Part shown: one piece after another, positions 38,123 to 46,486 of the stretch | How the letters are laid out: the number at the start of each line of letters is the position of its first letter | Numbering within the stretch: the stretch's first letter is position 1 | Assembly: GCF_009674605.1 (NCBI RefSeq) | Contig: NZ_WKJO01000001.1 | Span: 248,001 to 312,000 of the forward strand | Source of the DNA: Haloferax litoreum | GTDB taxonomy: Archaea > Halobacteriota > Halobacteria > Halobacteriales > Haloferacaceae | Reading direction: 5' to 3' | DNA length: 64,000 nt | Position numbers and translations under genes: made by a program | Notes under the pieces: model-generated | What the model saw: the letters and a program-made list of their open reading frames with translations, nothing else | Told to the model about the DNA's origin: nothing | Databases searched by the model: none

Positions 38123-39025
38123 TCACCGCCAGTCGTATCGGGCGACTGCGCGGTCTGCGCGGGTAGAACATCCGTGCGGATTCCGGGAGCGAGAGCGGTC
38201 ACGTGCACGGGCGACCATCCCGTCGGACGTACCCGTCGCGATGCCGGTGATGACGTCACGTCCGGTTCCGACCCACCCAGATGGCGTCACGTCGCCTTTG
38301 AGGACGCCGAACGCTGCTTCGACGCCGTCTGAGATGGCGTGCTTCGCGGTCCGTTCGATTGCGGCGGGTCGAAGTCCGTAGTTCTTCACGAGACGATAGG
38401 TCAAAGCCCGATATTTCCACCCCCAATCGCGCTCCGAGATACCGCCATCGGCCTCGAATTCACGGCGGACACACATCTCCGGTGCCCACGCGACAGTTCG
38501 GTCGAGGCTGGCGATTCGATGGGCCGCGTCTCGGGCCCCACCCGTCTGGAGGTACTCGTCGAACCCGTCCAGTGCATCGATGATGGTGCGGCGGAACGCG
38601 ACGTTGCCACCGTTGAAGTAGGTTACCTCGCGTCCAGCAATCGTATTTTCTTCGAGAGATTCGGTCGTCATCCCGTTTCGGAGCGTCTGGTGCAACGGCC
38701 CGGTGACGACGTCCGCGTCGTCGATAGCGTCTTCGAGCGCCGCGAGCCACGACGGTTCGACAGAGAGGTCGTATCTGAGGAGGGCGACAACGTCGCCGCT
38801 CGCGACTTCGATACCTGCGTTGCGTGCGACGTTGAGGTTCCGGTCAGAAATCTCGACCAGAACGTCGACGTCGTCGCGCTCTCTCACCATCCCGGTCGTT
38901 CCGTCGGCCGACGGGCCGTTGACGACGATAACCTCGGCGTCGGGGGCGTACTCGGCCAGCGCGTCGAGGCTGGTGACGAGACGGTCCCGACCGTTGAGGG
39001 TCGGGAGCACAACCGAGAGGTCCAT
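38123..39025 (-). CDS. family 2 glycosyltransferase
   Basis: 300 residues from the ATG at 39025 (MDLSVVLPTLNGRDRL). GT-A fold: VSVVLPTLN-type start, VIVVNGPSADGTTGM, NLNVARNAGIEVASGDVVALLRYDLSVE (the DxD region reads RYDLS), and GGNVAFRRTIIDALDGFDEYLQTGGARDAAHR. The C-terminal 80 residues are basic/acidic mixed, without membrane helices. It probably adds a sugar to a surface glycan or lipid at the cytoplasmic face. It is a single gene, not part of an obvious glycan cluster; acceptor unknown. Confidence 0.85.
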   Translation of the reverse strand: MDLSVVLPTLNGRDRLVTSLDALAEYAPDAEVIVVNGPSADGTTGMVRERDDVDVLVEISDRNLNVARNAGIEVASGDVVALLRYDLSVEPSWLAALEDAIDDADVVTGPLHQTLRNGMTTESLEENTIAGREVTYFNGGNVAFRRTIIDALDGFDEYLQTGGARDAAHRIASLDRTVAWAPEMCVRREFEADGGISERDWGWKYRALTYRLVKNYGLRPAAIERTAKHAISDGVEAAFGVLKGDVTPSGWVGTGRDVITGIATGTSDGMVARARDRSRSRNPHGCSTRADRAVARYDWR

Positions 39026-39105
39026 ACCGAACACTTGCGGTGGACGTACTTAAATGTGAATCGAGAACCGTGGGAAAGTGTATCGTGAGACAGCGACGCG
39101 TGGTC

Positions 39106-39873
39106 TCACTCGGCGTCGCTCGCACGCGTCGTCGCACGGGACTCTGCATCGACAGCGCCGGGGACGTGCGCGTTCCAGTACGAGACAGACGCGATGTCGT
39201 CGCCGACCGGTGAGTTACCCACCGTGAGGTCGAGCGACCGGAACGGTCGTGCGATGCCGTTCGGCACCTTCCGGTAGAACCCGAACGGGACGACGAAGTC
39301 GTGTTTCGCATCCGTGAGTTCGAGTCCCGCGTCGTTGAGCAGTCTGGTGACCTCCGATTCGGAGTAGAGTCGAGACCCCATGGGGAGCAACCAGTTGTAC
39401 GCGACGCGAAGACTCTGGTCGTTGAACGTGTCGAAGAACACCTGTCCCTTCGAGACACGCGCCATCTCTGCGAGGAACTTCGCCGGTGTATCCGCGAGGT
39501 GGAAAAAGCGCATCGCGAACACTGCGTCGAAGTGGTCGTCTGGGAATGGAAGCCGTGCAGCGTCGCCGCGGAGGAACTCGATTCGGTCTGCGACGCCCGC
39601 GCTTCGGGCTTTTTCCCGCCCCTGTACCATCATCGCCCGTGAGATGTCCAGTCCGACGACGTTCGCTCCCTCTCGAGCGAGCATCACGGTGAACCGACCG
39701 GTCCCACAAGCGATTTCGAGGATATTCTTGTCCTCGACAGGGCCGAGTGCCGCGAGGACTGCCTCTTTTTCACGCCGGTCGATGAGCCGACCACCCTTGG
39801 AGAACCGCTTCGAGTCGTACTCCTGGGCGACCTCGTCGGCCTGGTACCACTCCTTTCCTTTCACGCTACGCAT
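39106..39873 (-). CDS. class I SAM-dependent methyltransferase
   Basis: 255 residues from the ATG at 39873 (MRSVKGKEWYQADEVAQEYD). Motif I is LEIACGTGRFTVMLAREGANVVGLD, motif II/III FLRGDAARLPFPDDHFDAVFAMRFFHL, with a post-motif cap (ESEVTRLLNDAGLELT). The pattern is that of the UbiE/methyltransferase-11 group acting on small molecules or lipids. A TATA-like TACCGTTTTACC lies about 20 bases upstream on the minus strand. Substrate unknown. Confidence 0.85.
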   Translation of the reverse strand: MRSVKGKEWYQADEVAQEYDSKRFSKGGRLIDRREKEAVLAALGPVEDKNILEIACGTGRFTVMLAREGANVVGLDISRAMMVQGREKARSAGVADRIEFLRGDAARLPFPDDHFDAVFAMRFFHLADTPAKFLAEMARVSKGQVFFDTFNDQSLRVAYNWLLPMGSRLYSESEVTRLLNDAGLELTDAKHDFVVPFGFYRKVPNGIARPFRSLDLTVGNSPVGDDIASVSYWNAHVPGAVDAESRATTRASDAE

Positions 39874-40121
39874 ACTCGCGGGGGCGATGGTAAAACGGTA
39901 CTGGATATGCGTCGGGTATCGGGTGCGGTACAGGGATATACGTCGGTCTATAGAGCCTGTGTCGTGGTATGTGCCAACATACCGGGGTGTGGGGCGACAT
40001 CTGATGCCGAGAAACTGACGTTTTACACAGACGAAGAGAGATAATATGTGTATAAGGTGTCTGCATTGTTTTGTCACACTTGAAGCTAACTCTTAACACA
40101 GAGGAACCTGCTGTCACAGGT

Positions 40122-40394
40122 ATGAGCACCACTACTGCAGAGCCTGATACTGACGACTTACTCTCGGAGGCCGAGTTCCGAGAGAGACTCCGCGAACTGC
40201 CACCGAGCGCGAAGCTCGTCGCCAAAGTTCTCGAGAGCGATGCACCGCTCTCGCAGGGCCAACTCGCGGAGGAGTCGCTGCTTCCCGACCGGACTGTCCG
40301 CTACGCACTCAACCGTCTCGAAGAGTCGGACCTCGTCGGTTCGCGCTACTCCTTCAAGGACGCGCGCAAACAGGTCTACTTCCTCAACACGTAG
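40122..40394 (+). CDS. winged-helix transcriptional regulator
   Basis: 90 residues from the ATG at 40122 (MSTTTAEPDTDDLLSEAEF). One MarR/TrmB-like winged helix (SAKLVAKVLESDAPLSQGQLAEESLLPDRTV, RYALNRLEESDLVGSR). A TATA-like ACTCTTAACAC sits about 28 bases upstream; an earlier in-frame start at 40071 would lie upstream of that box. Divergent from the methyltransferase. Target not evident. Confidence 0.82.
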   Translation: MSTTTAEPDTDDLLSEAEFRERLRELPPSAKLVAKVLESDAPLSQGQLAEESLLPDRTVRYALNRLEESDLVGSRYSFKDARKQVYFLNT

Positions 40395-40503
40395 ACGCGC
40401 CGACCACGTACCGTAGACGACTACCGCCCGCGGGGGCACACCCCGCAGACCAAGCCACCACTTCTGCCGAACCGCTAAATCACCCGCGAGCCTAGCCGCC
40501 TCC

Positions 40504-41286
40504 ATGCACGTCACGCGCGTCTCGGTTCCCGTCTCGACTCGCGCTCCGAGCGGTGCGACGAACGCGTACCTCGTCGCAGACGAATCGGAATGTCTCCTCG
40601 TAGACCCCGCGGCCCAGACCGCCGAACTCGACTCACTGGTCGAACAACACGACGTTACCCACGTCGCCGTCACCCACACCCATCCCGACCACGTCGGTGC
40701 TGTCGCCGCGTACGCCCGCGAAACCGGGGCAACAGTCTGGTGTCGTCGCGGCCGTGAGGTGGACTTTTCGAACGCCACAGGCATCGAACCGGACCGGACG
40801 TTCACCGAAGGAGCGACAATCCCCGTCGGAACTGGTGTCCGGGTTCTCGACACACCGGGGCACGCCCGCGACCACGTGACGTTCGTCGCCGGCGACGACT
40901 ACCTGTCCGGTGACCTCGCAGTCGCCGAGGGGAGTGTCGTCGTCGGGGCGCCCGAAGGCGACCTGCGCGCGTACCTCGTCGCGCTCAGACGACTCCACGC
41001 GCACGACCCTGCGCGACTCCTCCCCGGACACGGACCCGAAATCGACGACGCGCGGGCGACGCTCGAACGCCTCGTGGCCCACCGCAACGCCCGCGAAGAG
41101 AAGGTGCTCGACGCCATCCGCGCCGGGAACACGACGCCCGACAGCGTGACCGACGCCGCGTACGACAAGGACATCTCTGCCGTCCGTGACCTCGCTCGGG
41201 CGACAGTCGTCGCCCACATCGAGAAACTCGCCGCCGGTGGCCGCGTCCGCTGGGACCCAGTTTCCCAGCGGGTCGAACCGGTCTGA
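40504..41286 (+). CDS. MBL-fold metallo-hydrolase (LACTB2-like)
   Basis: 260 residues. The metallo-beta-lactamase zinc motif is H58-T-H60-P-D62-H63 (THTHPDHVG), followed by LDTPGHARDHVTF, LSGDLAVAEGSVVV and the last histidine in LLPGHGPEI. A C-terminal winged-helix-like region (about 200-260: EEKVLDAIRAGNTTPDSVTDAAY) is shared with LACTB2-type hydrolases and nucleases. It is probably a cytoplasmic esterase- or nuclease-type enzyme. TATA-like GCTAAATC and a CTAG (40492-40495) precede the start. Confidence 0.87.
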   Translation: MHVTRVSVPVSTRAPSGATNAYLVADESECLLVDPAAQTAELDSLVEQHDVTHVAVTHTHPDHVGAVAAYARETGATVWCRRGREVDFSNATGIEPDRTFTEGATIPVGTGVRVLDTPGHARDHVTFVAGDDYLSGDLAVAEGSVVVGAPEGDLRAYLVALRRLHAHDPARLLPGHGPEIDDARATLERLVAHRNAREEKVLDAIRAGNTTPDSVTDAAYDKDISAVRDLARATVVAHIEKLAAGGRVRWDPVSQRVEPV

Positions 41287-41365
41287 GTGCCTTCTGTGGG
41301 GTCGGGCAGGTGCGCCACACAGACCGAACCGCGTGCCTCTTGACGCTCGCGCCCGCACACCGAGT

Positions 41366-42031
41366 ATGGACCTCGAAGCCGAACTCGCACAGGCCCGCGA
41401 CCTCGACGTGTCGGAACTGGCCGACGCCATCGAGTCGATTGGCTTCGAGTGCACACGCTGTGGCGCGTGCTGCAAGGGGTACGACACCGACGATGGCCGA
41501 GAACCGCACACGGCGACTTTCTTCCCGGACGAAGTGCGCACGGTTCAGGAGACAACAGGCTACGACTGGAGAGACGTCGCCAGACCGATGCCCTACGGAC
41601 TCACCGAAGGCGACGACGGTCCCGAAGGAGAGACGTTCGAGTGGGCACTCCAGACGGCTGCCTGCGGCGATTGTCGATTCTACGAAGAAGACGAGACGGG
41701 ACTGGGTGCCTGTCAGGTCCACGACGACCGACCACTCATCTGTGAGACGTACCCCTTCAGCGTCGCCGTCGCGGGCACGAGTCAGCCGATGGGCGACGCC
41801 GTCGACGAAGAAGGCGTCGTCCGCGCACACGAGTGTGAAGGCCTCGGCAGGGACATCTCACGAGCGGATGCAGAGGAATTAGCGCGGGCACTCAAGGAAC
41901 GTGCCGTCCGCGAGATACACGAGGCAATCGCCGTCTCCGACGTCTACGAACCGGTCGAAACCGGGCCGGGTGAAGTCGTCGTCCACGACTCCGAGGGCGC
42001 GAAACGACCAGACGGGACAGAGGCTCCATAG
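41366..42031 (+). CDS. YkgJ-family cysteine-cluster protein
   Basis: 221 residues from the ATG at 41366 (MDLEAELAQARDLDV). The first cysteine group is Cys29, Cys32, Cys35 and Cys36 (CTRCGACCKGY); a second set follows in AACGDCRFYEEDETGLGACQVHDDRPLICETYPF. This matches the YkgJ/CxxCxxCC family, which is predicted to bind zinc or an Fe-S centre. Biochemical function is unsettled. It lies 79 bases after the MBL gene on the same strand. Confidence 0.85.
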   Translation: MDLEAELAQARDLDVSELADAIESIGFECTRCGACCKGYDTDDGREPHTATFFPDEVRTVQETTGYDWRDVARPMPYGLTEGDDGPEGETFEWALQTAACGDCRFYEEDETGLGACQVHDDRPLICETYPFSVAVAGTSQPMGDAVDEEGVVRAHECEGLGRDISRADAEELARALKERAVREIHEAIAVSDVYEPVETGPGEVVVHDSEGAKRPDGTEAP

Positions 42032-42052
42032 CTGAATCTCAGGGACGGCGGT

Positions 42053-42061
42053 ACATCTTTA
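42053..42061 (+). promoter_or_regulatory. TATA-like box and ribosome site before the TRAM gene
   Basis: TCTTTAAC places transcription start near 42080. GGAGGT at 42085-42090 lies 6 bases before the GTG at 42097 and supports that unusual start. Confidence 0.4.
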
Positions 42062-42096
42062 ACAGTTCGGACTGACCACATAGTGGAGGTCTAACG

Positions 42097-42501
42097 GTGG
42101 AAATCTCAGATAAACTCCTGTGTCTGTTCAATGCTGACGTTCGCACCGAGGACGACCGATATATCGTCGAAATTCCTCGCCGCGAAGTCGAGACCGGGGC
42201 CATCGACCCCGGCGAGACGTATCGCGTCGCTCTCATCTCTCGCGAGGCACACGAAGCCGTCGAAACCGAACCGAGCGGCGGTCCCGCCCCGTCCGCCGAA
42301 CCACAACCCCCGGTCGAGACCGGTGAACTTCGCTACGTGGAAATCGAAGACATCGGCAAGCAAGGTGACGGTATCGCTCGCGTCGAACGCGGGTACGTCA
42401 TCATCGTTCCCGGAACTGACGTCGGTGAGCGCGTGAAGGTCGAAATCACCGAGGTCAAGTCCAACTTCGCAGTCGGCGAAGTCGTCGAAGACGACTTCTA
42501 A
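42097..42501 (+). CDS. TRAM-domain RNA-binding protein
   Basis: 134 residues, GTG start chosen because a GGAGGT ribosome site precedes it. The N-terminal half (MEISDKLLCLFNADVRTEDDRYIVEIPRRE) is a small domain seen before TRAM in haloarchaeal proteins, and a Pro-rich linker follows. The C-terminal 60 residues are a TRAM OB-fold (VEIEDIGKQGDGIARVERGYVIIVPGTDVGERVKVEI). TRAM proteins bind RNA and some act as cold-shock-like RNA chaperones in archaea. Followed by a T-run (GATTTTTTCTG near 42510) that probably terminates transcription. Confidence 0.87.
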   Translation: MEISDKLLCLFNADVRTEDDRYIVEIPRREVETGAIDPGETYRVALISREAHEAVETEPSGGPAPSAEPQPPVETGELRYVEIEDIGKQGDGIARVERGYVIIVPGTDVGERVKVEITEVKSNFAVGEVVEDDF

Positions 42502-42508
42502 CGCGGCA

Positions 42509-42520
42509 CGATTTTTTCTG
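42509..42520 (+). terminator. T-rich terminator after the TRAM gene
   Basis: A GATTTTTTCTG run about 10 bases past the stop codon; archaeal RNA polymerase terminates at such U-tracts. Confidence 0.45.
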
Positions 42521-42645
42521 ACCGACGCCGCTCTCTCGTCTCCAAATCACGACGCTCTCTCGCGGTTTAGTCGGATATTGGTTGCTTATTTTACAAAAGA
42601 AGATTACTGGGAATAGTCATTTCACCCCCAGACGAAGATGTTACT

Positions 42646-43860
42646 ATGAGGCGTTCACGGTCTCTCATTTGGCGGTACTACGCCTACCGCATCACTGGTG
42701 CGACAGGGTTCTATCTCCCCGTGAGTATCGTCTACCTCCAGCATCAGGGGTTCGACCTGGCGTTCATCGGCGTCACACAGGCCGCGTTCCTCTTCGGGAT
42801 GGTCGTCGCGGAGATTCCGTCTGGGTATCTCGGGGACAGAATCGGCCGGCGTGCGAGCCTCGCGGTCGGAAACACGCTCCGTGCCTCCGCGATGGTCGGT
42901 CTCGTCGTCGCGTCCTCACCCATCGCCTACCTCGTGGTGAAAGTCGTCTGGGCGTTCGGGTGGGCCTTCCGCTCTGGGACACAGAACGCGTGGCTCTACG
43001 AACTCCTCAAACGGCACTTCGACGAGTCCGAATACGCTCGCATCGAGGGTCGTGGCAGCACGGGTCTCCTCGTCACCTCGGCAGTGACGGCCATCGCCGG
43101 TGGCGTCCTCTACGGTGTCGACCCGTCACTTCCGTTCGTCGTCAACGCTGGCCTCGCCGCGGCCGGCATTCCGATACTCTACACACTTCCGGCAGTCGGT
43201 GGAGACGCCGAGGAGTCGGTGTTCACGGTCCGGGAAGCGATACGGATGCTCCGCGTGCAGGCGAAGCGTCCGGCAGTTCGATGGATGGTCGCGTACGCCG
43301 CACTGTTCAACGGTCTCTTCGGGATGACGCGGACGTTCGAGCAACCGGCGCTCGATACGCTCGGCGTCTCAGTCGCCGGCTTAGGGGTGCTGTACGCCGG
43401 GTTCAAAATCGTCTCCGCGGGTGCCGCATCGACGGTCGGAGTGCTCGAAGAACGACTCGGCGTTCGCGGGACGTTCGCGCTCCTCGTTCCCGTCTTCGCT
43501 GTCGCGTACGCGAGCGTCGCGCTCACCCCACTATTTCTGGTGCCGATGCTCTTTCTCTACCGGAGCACCCGCGTCGTCATCGCGCCACTTCGCAACCAGT
43601 ACCTCAACGACCGACTCGGCGACGTCGGGCGAGCAACCGCCCTCTCGGGCGCGTCGATGGTCCTCTCCACGTCGAGTGGTCTCGCCAACGTCGTCGGCGG
43701 GGAGGTTGCGAACGTCCGTGGCCCCATTCAGTTTCTCCCGTGGGCAGGGCTCTCCGTCGCCGGCGTCGCTGGACTCCTCTGGCTTGCAACGTCACCGGTT
43801 CGACCGATAGGGGAGTCGACGGCCCAGGGCACGCACAGTGGTGCGTCTAACTCGGACTAA
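42646..43860 (+). CDS. MFS transporter
   Basis: 404 residues with about 12 hydrophobic helices. The first cytoplasmic loop carries the MFS signature (AEIPSGYLGDRIGRRASLAVG), and helix 1 starts IWRYYAYRITGATGFYLPVSI. It resembles drug-resistance-type (EmrD/TetA-like) exporters, but the substrate cannot be told. A TATA-like CTTATTTTAC at about 42584-42593 would give a leader of about 35 bases. It converges on the radical SAM gene. Confidence 0.85.
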   Translation: MRRSRSLIWRYYAYRITGATGFYLPVSIVYLQHQGFDLAFIGVTQAAFLFGMVVAEIPSGYLGDRIGRRASLAVGNTLRASAMVGLVVASSPIAYLVVKVVWAFGWAFRSGTQNAWLYELLKRHFDESEYARIEGRGSTGLLVTSAVTAIAGGVLYGVDPSLPFVVNAGLAAAGIPILYTLPAVGGDAEESVFTVREAIRMLRVQAKRPAVRWMVAYAALFNGLFGMTRTFEQPALDTLGVSVAGLGVLYAGFKIVSAGAASTVGVLEERLGVRGTFALLVPVFAVAYASVALTPLFLVPMLFLYRSTRVVIAPLRNQYLNDRLGDVGRATALSGASMVLSTSSGLANVVGGEVANVRGPIQFLPWAGLSVAGVAGLLWLATSPVRPIGESTAQGTHSGASNSD

Positions 43861-43884
43861 GGGGACAGTCCGAGTGTGACAGAC

Positions 43885-43956
43885 CACGATTGCAAGTGAA
43901 CGACCCACCACGGTTTCGAGTGAATGAGAGAGCACGCTTGCACGTGAACACTGCAC
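43885..43956. repeat. three imperfect 24-base tandem units between convergent genes
   Basis: Units start at 43885, 43909 and 43933, exactly 24 bases apart. Each opens with a 16-base core of pattern CACG-N-TT-K-C-R-M-GTGAA and ends in 8 variable bases. Because 24 is divisible by three, one frame reads as the octapeptides LQVNDPPR, FRVNERAR and LHVNTARK, but no convincing gene contains it. Confidence 0.6.
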
Positions 43957-43974
43957 GAAAAACGCCCGAGGCGG

Positions 43975-45672
43975 CTACTGGACGTACTTCAACAGATTCG
44001 CGTCGATACCGACGCTGCCCGGGTCGTCGTACGGGCGATTCACCACGATATCGCCAGCAGTCGACTTTCCGATTCCCGGAATCGCTGTCAGTTCGTCCAT
44101 CGACGCCTCGTTGATGTCGAGCGGGTACGGGACACCGGTGACAGAGCGATAGCCGTGGTCGGTGACGACGATGTCCGTGGTCTGGCCCAGTTCACGTTCG
44201 CCCGGAATTCCGACGAGGAGCGGGTAGGTTCCGAGTTGTCGGCCGAAGGTGCGGCCATCCTGGTGGTACTCCAAGTGGACGTCGGGCAGGACCGTTCCCG
44301 GCGGGGCGACGCGACGGAGCATCGGGCGGTCGATCTCCTCGCGAACCTCCTGTTTGTACTTCTTGAACAACTGCTTGTGGTTCTGTGCGATGGACGCGCC
44401 GGTGTCCGACATGTCGGTGCCGTCGAAGGCCATCACCTGTCGGATGTTGATACGGCGGACCATCAGGCCCTCGTCGTAGACACGCTGGAGGAAGCGCTTG
44501 TTGTGTTCGAACGTCTCCTTGGATTCCCCTTTCAGGCCGTGGAGGAGGTTGATTCCGGGGAGCAGTTTCGGGAGGCGGTTCGACGCCTCGGGGCCGTGAG
44601 TGGGCGCGTCCGCCGGGTCGTCACCGGGACGCCACCCGGCAACCTCGTTGACGATTTTGACCGCCTCGAAACACTCGTCGGCCGAGACGTTGAGGTTGTT
44701 CTCTTCTTGGACTACTGGGTCCGCCGATTCGAGGCCGAACGCCGCGGTGTCGCCCGCCGTGTTGTGCTCCGCGATGATGCGGAGTGCTTCGCGGGACTTC
44801 TCGGGCCACTCGACGATGGTGATGGGATTGACGTTGTCGAGGTGGAGTGTTCCGAGGTCCGGCGCAACCTCGCGGATGCCACCGTAGAGGCGACGGAGTG
44901 CGTCCGGGTTCGGCGCTTCGCCGTCGCCACCGAACGCGAGAATGTCGGCCTGCCGACCGAGACGGAAGTGTCGCGCACCACGTTCGTACAGGTTCCCGAC
45001 TTCCTTCACGACGGAGTCGGCGGTGCGGAACGACGGGTTACCGTATAGCGGTTCGGTACAGAACGAACACCGATACGCGCACCCGCGAGAGGTCTCCATC
45101 TCGCAGATGAGGTGGTCCGGATGGTTCGGGTGCTGTTCGACGACGAACGCGCCCTTCGCGGCCCAGCGGTCGAGTTCCTCGTTGTCGCGCATCCGGTTGC
45201 CGAACCCTTCGAGTGCGCTGTCGACGAGGTCGTAGGCGGCCGCCTCGATGTCGCCTTTGGCGACGAAGTCGTAGTCGAGGTCCTTGCGCTGCATGTCCTG
45301 TCCGCCGGCGTTCTCGTCGCCGACGCCGAAGCGGATGGGGCCGCCCATGAGCGTCGTCCCTTCGGCGACCCACGCGAGTTCGCGGACTTCGTCGGGTTCG
45401 GCGGGCGTCCCGCCCACGTACTTTCCGGGGACGGTCATGCCGCCGATGTAAATCATCAGGTCCGCGTCGGCGACGTCGCGCCACTTCTGTCGGTCGTCGC
45501 GGAGTTCGTCGATGGTGTGGTAGACGACGTTGGACTCGGGGACGCCCGCGTCGACCAGCGCACCTGCGGTGAATCGCGGATACGTCGAGATGTACGGCGG
45601 CACGCCGAAGTGCGCCGGTTCGTCGACGTATCCGTCGACGATAGTCACGGTGAGGTCGGCGGGGTCGGTCAT
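43975..45672 (-). CDS. radical SAM protein with C-terminal helix-hairpin-helix
   Basis: 565 residues. The N-terminal about 170 form a Rossmann-like domain similar to B12-binding modules (TVTIVDGYVDEPAHFGVPP, ADLMIYIGGMTVPG). The 4Fe-4S cluster cysteines are Cys198, Cys202 and Cys205 (CAYRCSFC), followed by a radical SAM barrel. A central insertion (DDPADAPTHGPEASN) precedes LLPGINLLHGLKGES. A beta-rich region and a ComEA-type helix-hairpin-helix end the protein (INEASMDELTAIPGIGKSTAGDIV). Related archaeal proteins are conserved but without known function; the HhH suggests nucleic-acid binding. Monocistronic. Confidence 0.82.
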   Translation of the reverse strand: MTDPADLTVTIVDGYVDEPAHFGVPPYISTYPRFTAGALVDAGVPESNVVYHTIDELRDDRQKWRDVADADLMIYIGGMTVPGKYVGGTPAEPDEVRELAWVAEGTTLMGGPIRFGVGDENAGGQDMQRKDLDYDFVAKGDIEAAAYDLVDSALEGFGNRMRDNEELDRWAAKGAFVVEQHPNHPDHLICEMETSRGCAYRCSFCTEPLYGNPSFRTADSVVKEVGNLYERGARHFRLGRQADILAFGGDGEAPNPDALRRLYGGIREVAPDLGTLHLDNVNPITIVEWPEKSREALRIIAEHNTAGDTAAFGLESADPVVQEENNLNVSADECFEAVKIVNEVAGWRPGDDPADAPTHGPEASNRLPKLLPGINLLHGLKGESKETFEHNKRFLQRVYDEGLMVRRINIRQVMAFDGTDMSDTGASIAQNHKQLFKKYKQEVREEIDRPMLRRVAPPGTVLPDVHLEYHQDGRTFGRQLGTYPLLVGIPGERELGQTTDIVVTDHGYRSVTGVPYPLDINEASMDELTAIPGIGKSTAGDIVVNRPYDDPGSVGIDANLLKYVQ

Positions 45673-45787
45673 CGGTCGCGGTTCGCGTTCGACGCTGAAA
45701 ACGCAACCGGTCGAGACGCGCCGTCGTGGGGGCGTGTGCGTCGCGGGGCGAGCAGGGTGACTCGGCGAACGCGGGTTCCGCCTCCCG

Positions 45788-45796
45788 CGCGTTTAT
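45788..45796 (+). promoter_or_regulatory. TATA box for the zinc-ribbon/Hsp20 pair
   Basis: CGTTTATGA, about 28 bases before the ATG at 45822; supports that start over longer in-frame ones. Confidence 0.5.
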
Positions 45797-45821
45797 GACC
45801 GTGGGAGCGCAAGAAATGGGT

Positions 45822-45980
45822 ATGCCCGCGACCCTCGAAATCAAGTGCACCAACGAGGACTGCGAACTCGACATGTTCGAGTTGCACTACACCTACGACA
45901 TGCCCGACGACGTGACGGTTGCGGACTTCGACTGTCCGTACTGTGGTGAGGGACAATTCTTACAGGAGATTCAGCTATGA
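45822..45980 (+). CDS. small zinc-ribbon protein
   Basis: 52 residues (MPATLEIKCTNEDCELDMF). Two cysteine pairs, CTNEDC and CPYCGEG, form a likely zinc ribbon. The rest is a short acidic beta sheet. The start is set by the TATA box 28 bases upstream; an ATG two codons earlier is also possible. Its stop overlaps the next gene by four bases (ATGA), so the two are co-translated. Function unknown (DUF7559-like, from memory). Confidence 0.8.
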   Translation: MPATLEIKCTNEDCELDMFELHYTYDMPDDVTVADFDCPYCGEGQFLQEIQL

Positions 45981-46462
45981 GCGACCTTCGAAAGTTCGGC
46001 GAGTCCGCCGCCAACGCGGTTCTCGAACGGGTCGGACGCGGCGTCAGCCAGATGCAAGAGCGCAAACCACTCGCACACGACCTGCTCGAGTCCGACGACG
46101 CCTACCTCGTCGTCTTCGACGCGCCTGGTGCCCGTGCCGAAGACGTGCAGGTCCGGTTCCTCGAAGGGGAAGTCGAGATACGCATCGACCGTTTCCGTGA
46201 GTTCCACGAAGGCTACGAGATGCGCTTCCCGGGCCGTGGACTCACCCTCTCCAGTACCGCGACGCTTCCCTCGGACGCCGCCGTCGAAGCGGCCGAAGGG
46301 ACGGCGACGGTCAAGAAGAACGGGACGATTCAGATTCAGATTCCCAAAGACGACCGCGGCAGCGACATCGAAGTCACCGAAGAAAACGGCGAGGAAGGCG
46401 CTGACGAACACGGCGGCGTGTCGTCCGACACCGGCGCACCAGACGACGAGGGCGACGACTGA
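45977..46462 (+). CDS. Hsp20/alpha-crystallin-type small heat-shock protein
   Basis: 161 residues. The alpha-crystallin domain is at about 35-120 (LLESDDAYLVVFDAPGARAEDVQVRFLEGEVEIR, then a conserved end TATVKKNGTIQIQIPK, where most Hsp20s have A-x-x-x-NGVL). An N-terminal helix and a very acidic 40-residue tail flank it. Such proteins hold unfolding proteins in large oligomers. GvpH gas-vesicle proteins are related, but no gvp genes are nearby. Overlaps the upstream zinc-ribbon gene by four bases. Confidence 0.87.
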   Translation: MSDLRKFGESAANAVLERVGRGVSQMQERKPLAHDLLESDDAYLVVFDAPGARAEDVQVRFLEGEVEIRIDRFREFHEGYEMRFPGRGLTLSSTATLPSDAAVEAAEGTATVKKNGTIQIQIPKDDRGSDIEVTEENGEEGADEHGGVSSDTGAPDDEGDD

Positions 46463-46486
46463 GACGCCCGACCCAGAGTTCAGACG

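Noticed and set aside
43885-43956. 24-base repeats considered as a CRISPR array
   Set aside because: Only three imperfect units with 8-base gaps, no spacers of CRISPR length and no cas genes.
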